Source: Pseudomonas peli
Lineage (GTDB): Bacteria; Pseudomonadota; Gammaproteobacteria; Pseudomonadales; Pseudomonadaceae
Assembly: GCF_900099645.1 (NCBI RefSeq)
Contig: NZ_FMTL01000001.1
Location: 744,001 to 808,000, forward strand
Direction: 5' to 3'
DNA length: 64,000 nt
Every line of letters starts with the position of its first letter. The first letter of the stretch is position 1. Of this stretch, positions 60,274 through 64,000 are shown in pieces. Under the pieces are notes generated by a model, which was given only the letters and a program-made list of their open reading frames with translations, made no database searches and was not told the origin of the DNA. The position numbers and the translations under genes are program-made.

Positions 60274-61398
60274 ATGACCACTGAAACCCTGGCGAAAACC
60301 CCGCTACATGCCCTGCATCTCGAACTGGGCGCGCGCATGGTGCCGTTCGCCGGCTACGACATGCCGGTGCAGTACCCGCTCGGGGTGATGAAGGAGCACC
60401 TGCACACCCGCGAAGCTGCCGGTCTGTTCGACGTCTCGCATATGGGTCAAATCGTCCTGCGCGGCGCAGATGCCGCCAAGGCTCTGGAAAACCTGGTGCC
60501 GGTGGATATCATCGACCTACCCGTGGGCATGCAGCGCTACGCCATGTTCACCGATGACAACGGCGGCATCCTCGACGACCTGATGGTCGCCAACCTGGGT
60601 GACGACACGCTGTTCCTGGTGGTCAACGCCGCCTGCAAAGAGCAGGACCTGGCCCACCTGCAAAAACATATTGGCAGCCAGTGCCAGATCGAAAGCCTGT
60701 TCGAGGCCCGCGCACTGCTGGCGTTGCAAGGCCCGAAAGCCGTCGATGTGCTGGCGCGCCTGGCCCCGGAAGTGGCCAAGATGACCTTTATGCAATTCGC
60801 CCCGGTGCGCTTGCTGGGTGTCGACTGCTACGTCAGCCGCTCCGGCTACACCGGTGAAGACGGTTTCGAAATCTCGGTGCCAAGTGAGCACACCGAAACC
60901 CTGGCGCGCAGCCTGCTGGCCGAACCGGAAGTGGCCGCCATCGGCCTCGGCGCCCGCGACTCGCTGCGCCTGGAAGCCGGCCTGTGCCTGTATGGCCACG
61001 ATATGAGCACCAGCACCACGCCAATCGAAGCCAGCCTGCTGTGGGCCATGTCCAAGCCACGCCGCGCCGATGGCGCGCGTGCTGGCGGCTTCCCCGGTGC
61101 CGAGCGAATCTTCGCCCAGCAACAAGAAGGCGTTGCCAGCAAGCGCGTCGGCCTGCTGCCGCAGGAACGTGTACCGGTACGTGAAGGCGCAGAAATTGTC
61201 GATGCCGACGGCACTGTGATTGGCACCGTCTGCAGTGGCGGCTTCGGCCCTACCCTGGCTGCGCCGGTAGCCATGGGCTATGTGCAGAACAGCCATATTG
61301 CCCTGGATACCGAGGTATGGGCCATGGTGCGCGGCAAGCGCGTGGCGATGAAAGTGGCCAAAACCCCGTTTGTGCCGCAGCGCTACTACCGCGGCTAA
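60274..61398 (+). CDS. gcvT: Glycine cleavage system aminomethyltransferase (T protein)
   Basis: 374 residues from the ATG at 60274, which has GGAG 6 nt upstream; an ATG at 60262 is too near that site to be used. Conserved TPLHALHLELGARMVPFAGYDMPVQYP, SHMGQIVLRG, RSGYTGEDGFEISVP and GLGARDSLRLEAGLCLYGHDM. It transfers the methylene group to THF and releases ammonia. Last gene of the operon. Confidence 0.96.
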   Translation: MTTETLAKTPLHALHLELGARMVPFAGYDMPVQYPLGVMKEHLHTREAAGLFDVSHMGQIVLRGADAAKALENLVPVDIIDLPVGMQRYAMFTDDNGGILDDLMVANLGDDTLFLVVNAACKEQDLAHLQKHIGSQCQIESLFEARALLALQGPKAVDVLARLAPEVAKMTFMQFAPVRLLGVDCYVSRSGYTGEDGFEISVPSEHTETLARSLLAEPEVAAIGLGARDSLRLEAGLCLYGHDMSTSTTPIEASLLWAMSKPRRADGARAGGFPGAERIFAQQQEGVASKRVGLLPQERVPVREGAEIVDADGTVIGTVCSGGFGPTLAAPVAMGYVQNSHIALDTEVWAMVRGKRVAMKVAKTPFVPQRYYRG

Positions 61399-61421
61399 AG
61401 CGACCTTAGCGACAACCTTGA

Positions 61422-61446
61422 CGGGCAGGACAAACAACCCTGCCCG
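61422..61446 (+). terminator. Weak hairpin after gcvT
   Basis: CGGGCAGG (61422-61429) pairs with CCTGCCCG (61439-61446) around a 9-nt loop; no T-run follows. It may help end the gcv operon transcript, which converges on the carboxypeptidase gene. Confidence 0.4.
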
Positions 61447-61457
61447 CCAGCGTCCTG

Positions 61458-62591
61458 TTAATCGCGCAGCTGTCCGACCATGGCGGCTGCAACGCTGAGC
61501 ACATCCTTGCCCAGCTGCATCGACCGCTCGCCATTCCAACCCGTCAGCGGATTGGGCCGATCATCATGGTCTTTGAATGGCATCTCGATGGTGAAGGCCA
61601 AACAATCAAACTCCATACCCACCGCATTGCAGGCCAGGGTGGTATTGGCCTGACCCGGTTCGTCGCGCGGGTAGCCGAAGGTGGTCTGGAACTCGGCGCC
61701 GTTTTCGATCAATAACTGGCGGAACTGGTTTTCCAATCGCTCAAGGCGCGGGCTGTAGCCAGGATTACCTTCGCAACCAGCAGTAAACACGTGCGGGATT
61801 TCCTCGTCGCCATGGATATCCAGAAACAGATCGACACCCACCGCGCGCATCTGCTGCTGGACGAAATACACCTCAGGGCTGTCCACCTCGCTGGCCGACT
61901 GCCAGGCGCGGTTAAGGTCGCGCCCGGCGACATTGGTACGCAGATGGCCACGGAACGCGCCATCCGGATTCATGTTCGGCACCAGGTACAGATCGGCCTT
62001 CTCCAGCAGGGCATTCAGCTCGACATCATCGCGCCGCTGCAGACGCTCAAGCAGCCCCTGCATAAACCACTCGGCCATATGCTCGCCGGGATGTTGCTGG
62101 GCGATTAGCCAGATCTTGCGCAGCGCCTGCGGATTGCGGCTGATGCGCAGCAACTCGATTGGCCGCCCCTCGATGCTCTTACCCGTGGCAAACAGCTCGG
62201 CGCCCGCCAACCGCTGCGCATCCTCGATCAACTGGCTATGGCGCTCGCGGCTGTAGGGCTCGAAATAGGCGAACCAGATCTGTCCATGCTGCGGCTCGAT
62301 GTCGAACTTCAGCGCGCCCTCTTCAAAGCGGCTGGGCACCCGAAACCAGTCGCGCTGATCGTAAGAGGCAACAGCGTGGTAACCGCTCCAGGCATTCTTG
62401 TAAGACGACTGCCCGGCATTGCCCAGGCTAAAGCCGTAAGGCTGACCAGGCTGCAAGCCCTCGACCTTGAAGTGGAACCACTGGAAATGTTCACTGTTGA
62501 GATCCGGACGAATCGCCAGCTGCACCTGCAGTGGGTTGCTGGCGTCGATGACCTCGATATTGCCGCTGTCGAAGTTGGAGCTGATCTGCAT
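61458..62591 (-). CDS. M14-family cytosolic carboxypeptidase (deglutamylase-like)
   Basis: 377 residues from the ATG at 62591 with GAGG 6 nt upstream. An N-terminal beta-rich domain (FDSGNIEVIDASNPLQVQLAIRPDLNSEHFQWFHFKVEGL) typical of the cytosolic-carboxypeptidase branch precedes the M14 catalytic domain. The zinc ligands are His167 and Glu170 in QQHPGEHMAEW and His260 in LDIHGDEE; NMNPDGAFRGHLRTN supplies substrate-binding residues. No signal peptide, so it acts in the cytoplasm. The bacterial substrate is not established. The 5' end diverges from the Sel1-type lipoprotein gene. Confidence 0.9.
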   Translation of the reverse strand: MQISSNFDSGNIEVIDASNPLQVQLAIRPDLNSEHFQWFHFKVEGLQPGQPYGFSLGNAGQSSYKNAWSGYHAVASYDQRDWFRVPSRFEEGALKFDIEPQHGQIWFAYFEPYSRERHSQLIEDAQRLAGAELFATGKSIEGRPIELLRISRNPQALRKIWLIAQQHPGEHMAEWFMQGLLERLQRRDDVELNALLEKADLYLVPNMNPDGAFRGHLRTNVAGRDLNRAWQSASEVDSPEVYFVQQQMRAVGVDLFLDIHGDEEIPHVFTAGCEGNPGYSPRLERLENQFRQLLIENGAEFQTTFGYPRDEPGQANTTLACNAVGMEFDCLAFTIEMPFKDHDDRPNPLTGWNGERSMQLGKDVLSVAAAMVGQLRD

Positions 62592-62821
62592 GGGGACCTC
62601 GATGGCTTGGGGCGCAAGAGTGAACAAGAATCGCAGCTCTGGCGCAGCAGCGAAACGCTGCAGGCGACAAACTGATATGGATTCTGCAACTGCGACCGAC
62701 ACTCGCGCCTGCAACAACCCTCGGACAACGCGCAACTTACCGGTAAGCCTGCAGTCTGGTGTTTAACCGCCTCAGGTTCTACTTAACCCCCAACGCCACC
62801 TTTAAGGGAGCAGCCATACGC

Positions 62822-63367
62822 ATGATCAAACCGCTGCCAAGCCATCGTTCACTGGTAATCCTGCTCTGCGCAGGAATGCTGCTGGTCGGCTGCGCCAACC
62901 AGTCAGAGCAAAATCGTAACGCTCCGCCGCCACAGAAAACCGCTGCGGCCAGCGAAAATAGCGTCGACGAGGCCAACCTGCGCAGCCAGGCCAACCGGGG
63001 TGACCTAGACAGCCAGTTCCAGCTCGCCAGCCTGTACTTCGTCGGCAAACCGCACAAAGACCTCAAACAGGCTGAGTACTGGTGGAAACTCGCCGCCGAC
63101 AAAGGCCACGCCATGGCTGCCGTGAGCCTGGCCTACCTGTACACCGGCCGCGACAATCCAGACTTCAACAACCCCCAACTGATGCTCAAGTACCTCAACC
63201 AATCAGCCGCTGGTGGCAACCCGATGGCTCAACACATCCTTGGCAACCTTTACCTCAAGGGCGCACAAGGCGTGCCGCGCGACCCGATCCAGGCCAAAGC
63301 GTTGTTCCAGAGCGCCTGCCAGCAACGCTATGCCGCCAGCTGTGAAGCCCTCAACAAGGCCCCTTAA
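62822..63367 (+). CDS. Sel1/TPR-repeat lipoprotein
   Basis: 181 residues. Lipobox LLVGC puts the lipidated Cys at residue 24. Three to four Sel1-like repeats follow (DSQFQLASLYFVGKPHKDLKQAEYWWKLAADKG, AMAAVSLAYLYTGRD, PMAQHILGNLYLKGAQGVPRDPIQAKALFQSACQQ). Such proteins act as envelope protein-interaction scaffolds. The Asn/Arg-rich linker after the lipobox lacks an Asp at +2, which fits outer-membrane targeting. The GGGAG ribosome site lies a little far (about 11 nt) from the ATG. Confidence 0.85.
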   Translation: MIKPLPSHRSLVILLCAGMLLVGCANQSEQNRNAPPPQKTAAASENSVDEANLRSQANRGDLDSQFQLASLYFVGKPHKDLKQAEYWWKLAADKGHAMAAVSLAYLYTGRDNPDFNNPQLMLKYLNQSAAGGNPMAQHILGNLYLKGAQGVPRDPIQAKALFQSACQQRYAASCEALNKAP

Positions 63368-63377
63368 CAACCTCGCA

Positions 63378-63662
63378 TCAAGCCTCGGTAGCGGGCTCTG
63401 CCAGCTCGCTTGCCGGCTGCTCAGGCTGTTGCGGCTCAGCCTCATCAACCGGCTCGCCCAACCACTCATTGGTTGACTGCTGCACCTCGTCCACCTGCTT
63501 ATTGAGTTCTTTCACCGTCTCATCAACCGCTTCGCGGGCGACATCCACCACGGCTTGTTCGGCCTTTTCAGCCAGCTTTTGCGCAGACTGCTCAGCCGCC
63601 TCACAACCGACCAGGCCGATCAGTACCAACCCCAGCACACCCATTTGCATCGACTTACGCAT
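63378..63662 (-). CDS. Small coiled-coil lipoprotein
   Basis: 94 residues. The ATG at 63662 has TGGAG 7 nt upstream. A lipobox LIGLVGC sets Cys20 as the lipidated residue. The mature part is an Ala/Glu/Lys-rich amphipathic helix (AAEQSAQKLAEKAEQAVVDVAREAVDETVKELNKQVDEVQQ), with an acidic Pro/Glu tail. It resembles small envelope lipoproteins of unknown role. Its 3' end converges on the Sel1 lipoprotein gene, 10 bp apart. Confidence 0.8.
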   Translation of the reverse strand: MRKSMQMGVLGLVLIGLVGCEAAEQSAQKLAEKAEQAVVDVAREAVDETVKELNKQVDEVQQSTNEWLGEPVDEAEPQQPEQPASELAEPATEA

Positions 63663-64000
63663 AACGTTCTCCAGAAGCAGCCGTGAGCGGTCTGATTGAC
63701 GACCGCGATCCAGTGACCATGACCCGGATTGATCTAGCACAAACAGGGACTCACTGGTGCGGGCGCAAATGTAGGGAGGCACACGGATTTACTCAATTGC
63801 ATAGAGTTTGCAAGGTGTTACCAGTCCGCTAGGCGCGCACTGGCAATGCAGGGTGCTAGGCGTAATGCATCGTTCATTTCGCTGGCACAAAAGGACACTA
63901 GGCAATTACGCGCAGACGTGGTTAATAATGTTCCCTGTACACACCAGAAACACCAGGTCATGCAGACCCGCGAGCGTTCATCGCAACTAAAGGATTAAGT
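63663..64000. other. Intergenic region to the right edge, no gene seen
   Basis: 338 bases with no supported gene. It holds the promoter of the leftward lipoprotein gene. Three CTAGGC copies occur at 63829, 63856 and 63898. The window ends in CTAAAGGATTAAGT, where AAGGA looks like a ribosome binding site, so a rightward gene probably starts a few bases past the edge. Confidence 0.5.

Noticed and set aside
63808..63990. 60-codon frame at the right edge
   Set aside because: No ribosome binding site and no recognisable features; it spans what looks like a promoter region.

Overview
The window is a chromosomal segment of a Pseudomonas species (gammaproteobacterium). GC-rich coding sequence, GGAG-type ribosome binding sites, CTG-N10-CAG LexA boxes and several gene sets with the order known from P. 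aeruginosa support this: dauB-dauA-dauR (D-arginine catabolism), phoH-moaC-moaD-moaE, and gcvH-gcvP-glyA-sdaA-gcvT under a sigma-54 promoter. No rRNA, tRNA, CRISPR array, prophage or transposase gene was seen. The left edge cuts an amino-acid permease. The right edge stops in a non-coding stretch just before a likely next gene.

Layout. 0-3 kb: end of a YjeH-like permease, then a leftward pair encoding a small anchored protein that looks like a detached pro-domain and a secreted metzincin protease. 3.4-7 kb: rightward run of a TAXI-type binding protein, yejK, a PPK2 kinase and a small glutaredoxin-like protein. 7-9 kb: leftward GST, GIY-YIG protein and SnoaL-like protein. 9-16.4 kb: D-arginine block with a GlxA-type AraC regulator, dauBAR, an inner-membrane sulfatase-fold protein, a truncated haemoglobin and an amino-acid-binding protein whose promoter shares a 17-bp dyad with the dauB promoter. 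16.4-19.2 kb: phoH and moaCDE. 19.4-30.7 kb: metal efflux (dmeF-like), yaaA, an SDR, DMT exporters, rlhA, SOS-controlled polB and an AAA ATPase. 30.8-37.7 kb: arsenic island, described below. 37.8-50.2 kb: AraC regulator, SWIM/SNF2 helicase, psiE, CHASE3-GGDEF cyclase, MBL-fold protein, SOS gene yebG, Leu/Glu-type dehydrogenase, SirB1-like protein and a MalT-type LuxR regulator. 50.4-53.5 kb: DUF1329/DUF1302 envelope pair. 54.1-61.4 kb: glycine cleavage/serine operon. 61.4-64 kb: M14 carboxypeptidase and two lipoproteins.

The arsenic island is the most compact accessory system. Leftward it encodes an ArsC-ArsR fusion, ArsH, a YnfA-like protein, an ArsJ-partner GAPDH and ArsJ, with a MITE-like repeat between the last two. 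Rightward it encodes Acr3, an ArsP-type permease and a mini-thioredoxin. The two arms diverge from a 46-bp nested dyad that is the obvious operator candidate. Together they would cover arsenate reduction plus arsenite efflux, export of arsenate as an arseno-sugar-phosphate ester, and organoarsenical oxidation or export.

The glycine operon converts glycine to serine and pyruvate: GcvH/P/T yield methylene-THF and NH3, GlyA makes serine, and SdaA deaminates it. It starts from a perfect -24/-12 promoter preceded by palindromic upstream sites unlike the GcsR sites I recall from P. aeruginosa. Functions are assigned by motif reading and family knowledge; no database search was run.
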